Positions 53,585 to 64,000 of a stretch of DNA of 64,000 nt are shown piece after piece. The position numbers and the translations under genes were made by a program. This DNA is from Eutypa lata. Taxonomy: Eukaryota > Ascomycota > Sordariomycetes > Xylariales > Diatrypaceae. Below the pieces are notes generated by a model. The model worked only from the letters and a program-made list of their open reading frames with translations, was not told where the DNA came from and searched no databases. The stretch is taken from the NCBI GenBank assembly GCA_022661535.1, contig JAKULF010000011.1, positions 2,848,220 through 2,912,219 of the forward strand. The letters run 5' to 3'. Position 1 is the first letter of the stretch; each line of letters begins with the position of its first letter.

Positions 53585-54991
53585 ATGGATCTCAACCTTC
53601 GGCCATCCTTGAGCGGTGGATTGCCAGTTATGGCTGATTCGACCAGGAAGCTTGTCTTAATGATCGATGAAGGGAAGAGCATGGATGAGATATACGATGC
53701 TCTATGTAGGAGCGATATGGCAACAAACGTCGCTGACCCAAACAGATGGATTGGCGGTAAAAGGTTGCGAGTGTTATTCCACACATTATCTCGAGAGATA
53801 CTTCGAAGCCTCCTAATGAAGACCCTCGGTCCAGATCTCTGGAACGAAGGCCCGCAGAACGAGAATTGGAAACGGGTTTTACCCCCAGGCGGAGCTGGAT
53901 GTTACGCTTGTTTTATTTATGTTCATGGCCGAAGGGGGAAGTTTCTTTCCTCTAATGAGATTAATGAAGTTATTACTTTGTTATTAGTATATATCCAAGC
54001 CGTCGATATATACCAACGCCACCAGGAATGCGACAATTATGTCGCTAGTCAAGAGCTCGATGGCAAAGACCGTACAGCCTATGATAAGGCTATGGCGATA
54101 GACGATGCTCTGCGCAAGGAAAACCGTTGGGATTTGGCAAATCCCCAGCACAACCAGTTTGTCCCTCGATTTATGAGCTCAACTACAACACCCGGTGTTA
54201 AATTCTCCCATAATATATCAGCTCTTATCGACATGCTCAAAAGAAGATGCAGATATACTACCGATGCAAATACTCATCATCGCCAATCCCCGCTGTTGGT
54301 GGGCAACTCGGATAATGTGGCCAGAAGAGTACAAAATCACATGATAGAAGGCGGTTTTAGTAACTCTCCGAAGGTGTGGGGACTGCTGCTGTCCTGCATG
54401 AAGGTCCTAAAGTTCGAATGCAGGACGGGTTATGCAACTCTTTTCCGTACCTGGAAGGATGAAGCTCAAGTCAATCAAGCCGAGGTCCTCGGAACCCTAT
54501 TAGCAGGGTCCATGATAAGCCAGGATGGGCTCAACGTTAAGGAGCCAGGTACCAGATTTGACCGGGGCTCATGGACTCCAAATGCATTCGGGGATAGCCG
54601 CGATAAAGTTTTCATCGACACGCCGTGGTTCGAGGAGAATCTGCAGCAATCCTTAGCATATCGCACCGATGCCAAGAAGAAAGCGGATGAGCTACATGCT
54701 CAAACAATGAGAAATGATGACGCTTTAAAAGAAGCTGAAATTGGTTTGAGGAAAAAGAAGATGGAGCTCGATGAAGCTAAAAGTAGATATAAGGAGGCTA
54801 AGAAGACTGCTGAAGCCAATGTAGCGGAAGGGGAAAACATCTTGAAGGAGATGGAAGAATTGCTTCAATGAGGGCAAGATCTCGAAGGAAAGGGTGGGAA
54901 GACAGGTATAGCAGCTATCGACATGAAGTTGCACGTGGACAAATCACAGAAAGTGAAGTATCCTGGCCTCCATACCAGGGCATTGTTTTGA
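53585..54991 (+). CDS. Family B protein with C-terminal coiled coil, late stop
   Basis: The frame runs 428 residues from 53585 to a TGA at 54869 and remains open in frame for about 39 further codons (GQDLEGKGGKTGIAAIDMKL...) to 54991, so the TGA may be premature. The N-terminal half is helical with MIDEGKSMDEIYDALCRSD and LWNEGPQNENWKRVLPPGG, then CYACFIYVHGRRGKF and SNEINEVITLLLVYIQAVDIY, which is the block shared with the relic at 33950. From about residue 365 a coiled coil runs to the stop (KEAEIGLRKKKMELDEAKSRY). No known domain is recognised. It is divergent from the family A gene at 50558-52467, the pair sharing a 1.1-kb gap. The function is unknown. Confidence 0.6.
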
Positions 54992-56384
54992 GGACTTCAA
55001 CAAGAAGGCCACGTTGACCCGGCCCTCTGCTGTGGCCAATGCTAACGTAGCTTAGTGGATGCTACCGGAATCAACAAAGGAGATATTGCACGTCTTGGGC
55101 GCTGTTGAAATGCATGATAGAATATTTTCTTGTGACCCTCATAAGAGTAAATCATGATACAGCGGGAGCTTTTTAGTATGGGGATAACTTCTAATGCGGT
55201 TTGACAGATAACGTGACTATTTTGTGGAGTTCTAATCACTTCTATGAGGTTCCTAAGGCGTCATATACCTATAAGAGATCTTCTGAGCTTGATCTAGGAG
55301 TCATTAATAATATGCCTCTCTTAGCCAGTGGAGGCATTTCGTGTTATATCAGCCAACTTCGCACGGGGGTTATATCACAGCAAGGACAATCGAGACATAA
55401 ATAATTGACCCTAATACTACCTACGCAATCCTCTGTTGAATGAAGTACTTTGGGATCTGGTAGACGGTGGGGTTGACTTGCTATACGCTCTGGACAGCGG
55501 ACGTTTTTTTACTATGGGGGCATCTTCCAACCAGCATATTATGACAACATGACGATGCAGAGATAGTCTGGTTGCTTTCCCAGAATCCCAGTACTGTAAA
55601 GAATCGCTGTAATATGTCATTCAATCACTAAGTAGCTTGCACGGATAAAACCAACTTCCCGTCAGACCGGGGATTTCTAGCTTAATGGGGGAAGACTTGA
55701 ATCATAAGAGTCTGGTCCCGCCACACCAATTTGACACTACCCTAACAATAGTAGTGCTGGTAGGTTTATAATTCCAAGTTTGGAGTGTATCCAAGGTCAA
55801 CTGAAAAATGTATCAATTTAATGGATGTCATTGATTGTCCCCTGACTGCTTCAATAGAACGCGATGCCACGCTCCACGGTCACTCTAAACTCGGGTACCG
55901 CATTATGGGCAGTAGAAAGTTTCAAGAGCTTCTACTATAGACTCTTCAACTTCTAACACTACGATGCCTCTTGTTAAACTTCCTACCGAGAGTACCCAGG
56001 TATTGTATGATATGTCTCTTTCTATACTGCCACCTCTGACAATCTAACCTATCTTTCTGATGTATTGTAAAACTCAATTCTTTCCAGTAGATATGATCGT
56101 CGAAGTCGCCTTGAATGCCACCCTACCGTTGCTTCTGCATACTGTGAAATTTTCAAAGATAGGTTGAATACCCGTTAGGTTACATTCTAGATCTATAGAA
56201 CCAAGGGTTGGGGACTGCTACAACTATATACACAAGGGTGTGGGTCGACCAGTCACCCAATATTTCAACAGAAATCACTCTTTGGCACTATACTATCTTA
56301 GATGTGTTGCGTGATGTTCTAAAGTGACTACAAGAAGTTGTTTCAACACATTAGAATGCCCATGTGACATATCGATCAAGTTTT
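54992..56384. other. Intergenic, relic-like
   Basis: A 67-residue plus frame at 55201-55404 and a minus frame at 55417-55620 are unsupported. Two stretches near 55160-55200 and 55490-55560 resemble each other (ACAGCGG.A.GTTTTTTA.TATGGGG), which hints at an old local duplication. Confidence 0.35.
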
Positions 56385-56640
56385 GAAGTGATGAGACGGT
56401 CCAAATTCATATCACCGTCACTTGTAGACCTTGATAGAGTATCTTCCCCTCCGACTCCGGCTCCTTCTATAAGATCAATCTCATGAACCGGTGGTAGAAC
56501 ATCATCGGTATCCTCGAGCTGCTATAACTTCTACTGAGATCGACGTTGTCCAGGTCGGTCCGGGTTTGGATCTGCATCTGGTTCAAGAGCTGGGTAAGGG
56601 CCTCAATACATAATATCCACCTTGCCCTCTAATCAGTATC
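56385..56640 (-). pseudogene. Coding relic next to the LTR element
   Basis: The minus strand reads IEALTQLLNQMQIQTRTDLD. After a frame change it reads LEDTDDVLPPVHEIDLIEGA and continues to about 56385. The first part resembles the coiled N-terminal stretch of a retrotransposon Gag, but this is weak. It lies outside the left LTR. Confidence 0.3.
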
Positions 56641-56672
56641 GTGTCGTATCATGGATCCGGTTATATGAGGAT

Positions 56673-57090
56673 TGTAAGATTTAAAGTGATAATTGCAGGG
56701 TGAGCAGGCTGTAATAATTAATCGCAGGGTAAATTCAGCGTAAGGTGATTCTCCCGCAGGGTAAATTTGATCATAGGGTGATTAGGTTTCAAGGTAGAAT
56801 AAAATTTATATATAAGGAATTCGATGCATTTAAGCTTTTTTTTTTTTCAATTCTAGCTAGCTGTAAAATCTACGGGAAAAAAGCTAATTATTTATACCTT
56901 TTATAATGGTAAATTCATATAATAGAATCTTTTATAAAATTCTATTAATTACGAAGCTTATAAAGGTAATATAAAGTATTTTAAAATAATAATAACAACT
57001 TTTATTCCGAATTAAGCTTAGCGCCGGACCTGCCGGTTCCCTTTATTTAATATTCGTAATTATACGTAATTTTTATACGTAATTTTTATA
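56673..57090. repeat. Left LTR (418 bp)
   Basis: The outer ~160 bases keep GC-rich text (for example GGGTGAGCAGGCTG), while the inner part is mutated towards AT. The block TTAGCGCCGGACCTGCCGG is shared exactly with the right LTR. Confidence 0.9.
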
Positions 57091-60000
57091 ACCTTCTTTA
57101 AGGGTTATATAAAGTAAAACCTTTAACAATAAGAATTATAAATATTATAAGTTATAAGTAATTATTTTATAATAATTCGATAAAACTTACGTTTATTATT
57201 ATTTATTATATAATAAAAAACCTTTATAAATAAAAAATATTATTAAAAATTAATATAATGTATAATAATAAAACCGGTTAAAAATCACTGGTTATTATGT
57301 ATTTTTTTAAGTTATTTAAAAGTTATTATAATAATAAAACTTTAATTTAAAGTATAAAATTTATTAATAAAGATAAAACTTATATAAGTAAAAATTTTTT
57401 TATTATAATTTAAGTAGTAAAATCTTTTATAAAGTAAAATTTTCATTTTATTTATAAATTAATTATATTAATTATAATTATAAGCTTATTTAAAATTACT
57501 TTAATTATTAGCTTTATTAATATATTAATTAATTATTTTTTAATATTTATATAATATAATTTAATTTGTTTATTTTTTATAACTTTATAATTAAAGTAAT
57601 ATATTATATTTATATGTTTAAAACGTTTATAAAATTTAAAATTCTTTAATAATTTTTAAATAATATTATTATTTATAAAAACCTTAAGTAATTAATTTAT
57701 ATAATTTAAGTTTAATATTTTATTTAAATAATTAAATATATTATATAAATATATAATTTTTTTTAAAACTTTTTTTAAAGTTATATATTTAGCTTTATAA
57801 TTGTTTAAAGTTATAGTTTTTTATAATTATAAGATTTAATTTATAAGATTAAATTTTTTAAGATTTCTTAAATTAATTATATAATTAAAGGTTAATTTTC
57901 TATTAATTAAGTTATTAACTTAATTAAAATTAATATAAGCTTTTAGTTTTAAATCTTTTAAATATTTATATAATATTTTTTTATTAAAGTATTTTAATAA
58001 ATAACTTTAGATTTTATTTAATTTTTTAAAGTAATTAAAATTTAAATTAAATATAAATTTAATATAAGTGTATATAATATACGTTATATTAGGTTTGGTT
58101 TTTAAAGTTAAATATAATAAAGACTTTATTTGTTTTTAATAATTTAATATATTTTTTTTAAAAGCATTTGTTGTGTTTTTTTGTAATTTAATATTAAAAG
58201 TAAAAGAGGTATTTTTTGGTTTATATTTAATATTGGTTTTAATTTTAAATTTATTTAATAGTTTTTTTATATATCGTATTTAATTAATTTGTATTTTTTT
58301 ATTTTTATAATTTATATTTATATCGTTGTTTAAATATATAATAATTAGTTTTATACGATTTAATTTTATTGATTTATTTAACTTATTAATTATTTTATTT
58401 ATAGTTATTTTTAATGGATTTATTATAAATAAATCATTTATATAATAAATAATTATAATAGTTATTTCGAGGTTTATAAATATTTTTTTATTATACGGAA
58501 ATATTATAAATTTTAATTTTTTTAATACTTTAATTAAGAATTTATATTATAATTTAAGTAATTGTTTTAGCTTATATAAAGCTTTATTTAATTTTAATAT
58601 TTTATTAGTTTTATAAGCTTTAGGATAAAATCTTTTAAGTAATTTTATATATATTTTTATATTTATATTAAAGTAAACGAATGCGTTTTATACGTTATAT
58701 TATATTATGGTTTATTTTTTATTAACAATTATAATTAAAATTAAATGTTAGGTTTTTGGTTTAATTATTATTAAGAAAGTTTTTAAATAATTTATTTTTA
58801 ATTATTAATTATAACTTTATATTATAAAACGAGCTTTATATTTTTTAATTTTTTTTTTATTTATTATTTAATTAAGTTTAATAAAATTTATATTAATTAT
58901 AAGTTTTAATTTAAATAATTATTTAGATTTTATAATTGTTTTGTTTTTAAGTAATTTTATTATAGTATAAGTTTTTAAATTTTTTAATTTAATTATTTTA
59001 ACTTTAATATTTTTAAATTAAACTTTAAGATTTTTATTAGTTATAGCTTATTTAAAGATAGCTGGCTTTGTAATTAAAGTTAATAATATAAATTTAATTA
59101 TATGCTTTGTTTTTAATATAAGTAATTAATTTAATAATAACGTATTTTTAATTATATATAATAAATTATTTATATTTATTTTTATATAATTACTTATAAG
59201 AATTATAAAATTATTAGAATTATTTTTAATTATATTATTATTTATTTTAATACGTTTAATAATATTTACTTTATTATTATTAGGTTTTTTTTTTATTAAT
59301 AAGTTACTTTATATAACAAGTTATAAGTTATTTAAACTTAATTTTAAAGCGTTATTTTTATTTAAAGAAATACTTTTATTATTATTATTATTATTTATAT
59401 TGCTTTTAATTATATATTTATACTTTGATAAAGAATGTATTTTTTTATAATTAAAATTATTAATTAAATTAACAAGCACTTTAATAAGTTATTAATTTAA
59501 ATTATTTTTTTTATTTCGATTATAAAGGTAATTTTATTATTATAATTCTTGTTAATTAAAGTTATTTTATATTATAAAGTGATTACTTTTATTTTTTAAA
59601 TTTATTTTAATGCTTTTTTTTTTTTAAAAATTATTTATATAATTATTTAAGCTTAAGTTTAATTTATTATATTTTATATTTTTATTTTTATTAAAGTTAT
59701 TAAAGGGTATAAAGCTTTTTTAACTTTATATAAATGTATTTAAGTTAATTATAAAGTGATTATTATATATATTTATATCTTTAACTTATATAGTTTTTCG
59801 TAGTTTAAAATCTTATACTTTAAAGTGGTGATTTTTTATATTAAAGCTTATAAATACTTTTTTATTTATATAAAGATTTAGCTTATGTTTATATTTATTT
59901 GTATTATAATATATTATAAAACCTTATATATATAAGTGTTTTATATATGGCTTATAATTATAATATACTTTAAAAGGTATTTTATAATTTAAAGATTTAT

Positions 60001-62364
60001 ATAATATTTTGTTATAAAAATAAATAATAATTAATAAAGCTTTTCTTTATAAATAATTTAATAATTTTAATAAAATTAATAGATTTTGTACTTTATTTAA
60101 TAAGATTAAGTTTATTTTTTTTATTAATTTATTAATTTTTTAATATAAATTAATATTATATAATATATTATATTGTATTTTTAAAGGTATATTTTAAATT
60201 TGTTATTTATATATTTAATATTATTATTAATAAATAATTCTTTTATTTTTTAATTAGTTTAATTTTTAACTTATAGTTTATATATATTAAAAGCTTTTAA
60301 AGCTTTAAATTTTAAAGTTAATAATTTAATTTTAAAATATCGTGATTTTTTATTTAAAAATGTTATATAATATTTATATTTATTATATATAAAAGGTAAA
60401 GAACTTTTTAAATTATTGTGTATTTTTTCATTAAGTTTATAATTTTATTTATTTATAATTGTTTTATTTATTTTTCGGTTGTTTTTTGTTTAAAAGTATA
60501 CTTTATATTTTTATTCTTTATATTGAATTAAATTAAATTTAAAAATTTTTATATTATTTTGTACGAAGAATTTAATTAATGGTTTAAAAGATATATAGTT
60601 TATTTTATTATATTATTTAATTAATTAATTATTTTTATATTTATTTATTATAATAAAAATATCGTAAATATCGTATTTATTTTGTTTTACTTTAAAAGGT
60701 ATATAATATAACTTTTTTTTGTAATATTCTTTAATTATTAATTTTTTAATTTGTTTATTAAATATTTTTATATTTATATTTTTATTAATAAATGTATAAT
60801 AACTTTTTAAATAATTAATAAATAATATATTAATTTTTAATTTTGAAATATAATATACTTTTTTTATAATATATATTTTATTTGTATTTATATATCTTAA
60901 GCGAAGCTCGTTTATTCTTTTTATTATAAAGAAATTTGCTTTATTTTATTTTATTTTTTTATAAGTTTATTTAAAATTAAATAAAAAATTTTTATTAATT
61001 ATAATATAAAAAGTAACTTTTATATTTGTAATTAAATTTATAATCTTTAACTTTTTAAATTTATTAAATTTTAAATAATTTAATTATTTATTAATTATAT
61101 TTATAAAATTATTAAGGTTATTTATATAAAATAAGTTTATTTTTAATTTATTTATATTTATTTTTTTAAGTGTAAAAGGAAAGAGGTTTTCGTTTATAAA
61201 TAAATCTTTCGATAATTCTTTTATAATTAATTTTTTAATTACCGGGATTATATTTTCGGTTATGATATTTATTTAATCTTTTTTATTCGATTTTATAAGT
61301 AATATAAGAAAATTTTTTTTTTTTTTTTTTTTCGTTTCGTTTTAAATTATTATTATTAAAGGATTTATTATTTTCTTTATTTTTTTTTAATTTCTTTTCT
61401 TTTTTATTGGTGTTTTTTTTTACTTTGTTATTATTTTTGTTTTTTTAACTTTTTAAAGCTTTATTAAAGTGTAAAAAGTAATAGTTTTTTTTTTAATAAT
61501 TAAGTAATTTATAATAATTGTAATATAATTATTTATTATTTTTCTTTTAAGAATTCTTATTTTTATTATTTTTAACGAAGTTAATATAACCTTTTTTTTA
61601 TATATCTCGAGCTTCGTTTATAAGTAAAGAATATAAAGTATTAATTATATAAATTAAAAAGTTTTATCGAAGTATTTAAGTTATATTTTAAACGAAAAGT
61701 TTAAATTTTTTTAATAAAGAATTTAAAACTTAAGTTATAATTACTTTATTAAATAATTTAATTTTATTAAGTTTTAATTTATTAGTTATGAACTTTATTT
61801 TATTTAAATATTCTTTTACGAAGTTAAAATTTTTAATAAAAAAATTAAAGAATTCTTTTAAAAGTAAAAATTTTATAATAAAGCTTAAAGGTTTATAATA
61901 ATCTTTTAAAGCTTTTTAAGTTTTTTTACAACTTGTTTTCTTTTTTATATATAATAAGGGTTTTTTAATATAAAGTAATTAAAGTATAATTAAAGTTTTA
62001 TTATTATTTAAAATAAATAAATTATCTTTTACTTTTTTAATAAAGGCTTTTTTATAGTTTTTTTTAATTATAATGGCTTTAGTTTTTATAAATTAAATTT
62101 CGTAATTTATAAACTTTTTAAATAAAGATAACTTTTAATTTAAAAGTTTATTTATTTTATAAGTTATAGTTTAAAAATAAAGTTTTAATGTGTAAAAAGG
62201 TTGTTGTATAAAGTTAAAAAGTTTATAATAAAAAGTTTAGCTTTCGATAAATCGAAGGGTATTAAAATCGTTAAAAACGATAAAGGTTTAAAAGAAATAT
62301 ATATAAGTAACGAAGTAATATATTCGAAGGTTTTTATAGCTTTTATAAGTTAAGTTTTATAACT

Positions 62365-62782
62365 TATAAGATTTAAAATAATAATTATAAAGTAAGTAAA
62401 TTGTAATAATTAATTATAAGATAAATTTAACGTAAAGTAATTCTTTCGTAAAGTAAATTTAATTATAAGGTAATTAAGTTTTAAGGTAAAATAAAATTTA
62501 TATATAAGGAATTTAATATATTTAAGTTTTTTTTTTTTTTAATTTTAATTAATTATAAAATTTACGGGAAAAAAGTTAATTATTTATATTTTTTATAATG
62601 GTAAATTCGTATAATAAAATCTTTTATAAGATTCTGTTAATTACGAAGCTTATAAGGGTAGTATAAAGTATTTTGGAATGGTGGTGGCAACCCTTATTCC
62701 GAATTAGGCTTAGCGCCGGACCTGCCGGTCCCCCTTATTCAGTATTCGTAATTATACGTAATTCCTATACGTAATTCCTATA
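62365..62782. repeat. Right LTR (418 bp)
   Basis: This LTR is equal in length to the left one. Its inner (left) part is AT-converted, while its outer ~130 bases keep bases lost in the other copy (for example GGAATGGTGGTGGCAACCC). Confidence 0.9.
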
Positions 62783-63060
62783 AGGATCGCTGATTCTGCC
62801 TCAGTCATAATACCAGATTCTCAGGGTATGGACACTGCTTCTAACTTCCAACATGATTTTAGAGACTGGTGTATGGCCTGTCACAGCACTGGGAGATGTG
62901 CTAATGCCCACACTAGACCTTCACGCGACAGCAACATCATTAATAGACAATATTTAGGTTGCGATGTAACTATTGTAAAGTTCATGAGTATAAAGGTTGC
63001 AACGTTGTGTCGTGTGTGCGGTTCCTATTAGGTAGGTGAGCAGGTGAGTAGGTGAGCAGG
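62783..63060 (+). pseudogene. Cys-rich coding relic at the insertion site
   Basis: The plus strand reads IADSASVIIPDSQGMDTASN, then FRDWCMACHSTGRCANAHTR. After a frame change near 62955 it reads RCNYCKVHEYKGCNV. If the LTR element and one AGGAT copy are removed, the frame stays open into the left flank (YHGSGYM). The ancestral gene may therefore have been interrupted by the insertion. The spaced Cys residues suggest a small zinc-binding module; the family is unknown. Confidence 0.3.
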
Positions 63061-63499
63061 TATCTACGGTAGGTAGGTAGGTGTCCCACCAGTGTTGTGC
63101 GGGAGCCCTGTACAGCACCAAGAGTATCTAATGCAGCGCCCTTAGCCCTGCCCCAGGCCTTTCACTACATACAACTAACCTACCCCTGACTCCCCTCTCT
63201 CGCAAGACAGGATCCACTCCCCTTCTGACACCACCTCCGAGTCCCGACATGAAGGACATAGGGGGAAGGAACAATGTATGCGAATAGCTACTTGCCATGC
63301 ATTTGACGTATTGCTTATTTAACCTGCATTAAGTATCTGGGAATGTCGATTTGCCCTGGAGCTACAAACCTTATTCCAACCACATATTGTCTTCTGTCCA
63401 TCTGAGAAATCTTACCAAGCATACATGAATATACATTGTTCCAACTCTATACCATCCCAATTATCCTTATAACTGTAGTATCAATCAGTATCTACCAGA
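63061..63499. other. Upstream flank of the telomere-truncated gene
   Basis: GGTAGGTAGG and GGTGAGCAGG tracts lie at about 63030-63085. The rest is non-coding. It presumably holds the promoter of the frame at 63500. Confidence 0.4.
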
Positions 63500-63760
63500 A
63501 TGGCGGAACCAATTGACCTATCCAATGTTGCGAGTCAACTGTCGGACAAGATGAGATTGCTCTTGAGTTCGCTAGATCAAGACAACACCAACATTCGCGC
63601 AGCCAATGGGAAAGTAGCTTATTTCCAGTCAATGTGCGGTGAGCTTAGTAGAGGCGTAGCTGATCTTCGGGAAAGACAGCAAAGAGTGGTGAGTAAAGAG
63701 GCGGAGCTACGGATGGTCGAAGAAGAGCAGAAGAAAGAAGCAGGGTGCTTGGATGCTTAG
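63500..63760 (+). pseudogene. Family C coiled-coil protein truncated by the telomere
   Basis: The frame starts at 63500 and keeps 86 codons (MAEPIDLSNVASQLSDKMRL ... EEEQKKEAGC). It then meets its stop inside the first telomere unit (GCTTAGGG). It aligns from the start with the family C copy at 40905, which continues for about another 190 codons. The remaining part has no internal stops. The missing 3' end must have been lost when the chromosome end was repaired or healed at this point. It is unlikely to make a functional protein unless the N-terminal helix suffices. Confidence 0.75.
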
Positions 63761-64000
63761 GGTTAGCTTAGGGTTAGGGTTAGGGTTAGGGTTAGGGTTA
63801 GGGTTAGGGTTAGGGTTAGGGTTAGGGTTAGGGTTAGGGTTAGGGTTAGGGTTAGGGTTAGGGTTAGGGTTAGGGTTAGGGTTAGGGTTAGGGTTAGGGT
63901 TAGGGTTAGGGTTAGGGTTAGGGTTAGGGTTAGGGTTAGGGTTAGGGTTAGGGTTAGGGTTAGGGTTAGGGTTAGGGTTAGGGTTAGGGTTAGGGTTAGG
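63757..64000 (+). repeat. Telomere, (TTAGGG)n
   Basis: The array holds about 40 units. The first unit (63757-63762) is followed by one variant, TTAGC (63763-63767); from 63768 the array is perfect to the last base. The G-rich strand points to the right, so this is the right chromosome end. No subtelomeric spacer separates it from the family C gene. Confidence 0.99.

Larger units (their letters stand above)
56673..62782. mobile_element. Complete LTR retrotransposon, erased by RIP
   Basis: The element is 6110 bp with 418-bp LTRs at 56673-57090 and 62365-62782, starting TGTAAGAT / TATAAGAT and ending CTATA / TTATA. It is flanked by a 5-bp target duplication AGGAT (56668-56672 and 62783-62787). 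The interior (57091-62364) is nearly all A and T and has no reading frame of note, so superfamily and strand cannot be read. On the minus strand the base run next to the left LTR (TTAAAGAAGGT) could be the polypurine tract, which would make the element minus-oriented; this is weak. It is a fixed, non-autonomous fossil. Confidence 0.9.

Noticed and set aside
53569..54871. Family B as a known transposase or NLR-type protein
   Set aside because: I see no DDE/D, P-loop or repeat motifs; only the C-terminal coiled coil is clear.
57091..62364. Search for gag/pol in the element interior
   Set aside because: Too AT-converted; no reading frame or catalytic motif can be read by eye, so I give no superfamily.
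62365..62785. Right AT-rich edge as an independent element
   Set aside because: It matches the left edge in length and order, with a shared 5-bp target duplication, so it is the second LTR.

Overview
This is the right-hand end of a filamentous ascomycete (Pezizomycotina) chromosome. The last 244 bases are a TTAGGG telomere array. The genes have short GT-AG introns, and the long homopolymeric proteins, the Zn2Cys6/Fungal_trans regulator and the DUF895/UNC-93 transporter are typical of moulds. A retroelement near the end has been reduced to almost pure AT, the mark of repeat-induced point mutation (RIP). I cannot name the species.

Layout. About 1-20 kb is mostly ordinary, gene-poor DNA: a broken gene running off the left edge, a small unknown two-exon gene, an F-box-like protein, an UNC-93-like MFS transporter, a 5.2-kb gene desert, a 1326-residue Gln-rich disordered protein and a stand-alone OTT_1508-type deaminase-fold protein. 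About 20.5-32.1 kb looks like a decaying metabolic cluster: a Zn2Cys6 regulator with frameshifts near its 3' end, an NmrA-like reductase broken by a 19-bp tandem duplication, a cupin protein, a DUF3632-like protein, an aldehyde dehydrogenase with a nonsense codon and an SDR oxidoreductase. The ALDH and SDR are divergently transcribed over one shared promoter.

From 32.4 kb to the telomere the window becomes an accessory subtelomere. Three protein families that I do not recognise recur here as intact, shortened and relic copies. Family A is an acidic nuclear-looking protein of about 560-610 residues. Family B is a protein of about 430-470 residues with a C-terminal coiled coil. Family C is an extended coiled-coil protein. 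Copies lie at 32.5-36.8 kb, 40.9-47.0 kb, 50.1-55.0 kb and 63.5-63.76 kb. Most of their premature stops are explained by C-to-T changes, several in the CpA context preferred by RIP. The last family C copy is cut off by the telomere. Mixed in are an RGG-box protein, two unknown intact genes, relics of a 2-oxoglutarate/Fe(II) dioxygenase, a degenerate ~100-bp tandem repeat, and one complete 6.1-kb LTR retrotransposon (418-bp LTRs, 5-bp target duplication) whose interior is erased by RIP while the outer edges of its LTRs are preserved.

The best candidate for something undescribed is the recurring A/B/C set of subtelomeric genes; its function is unknown and nothing in the sequence assigns one.
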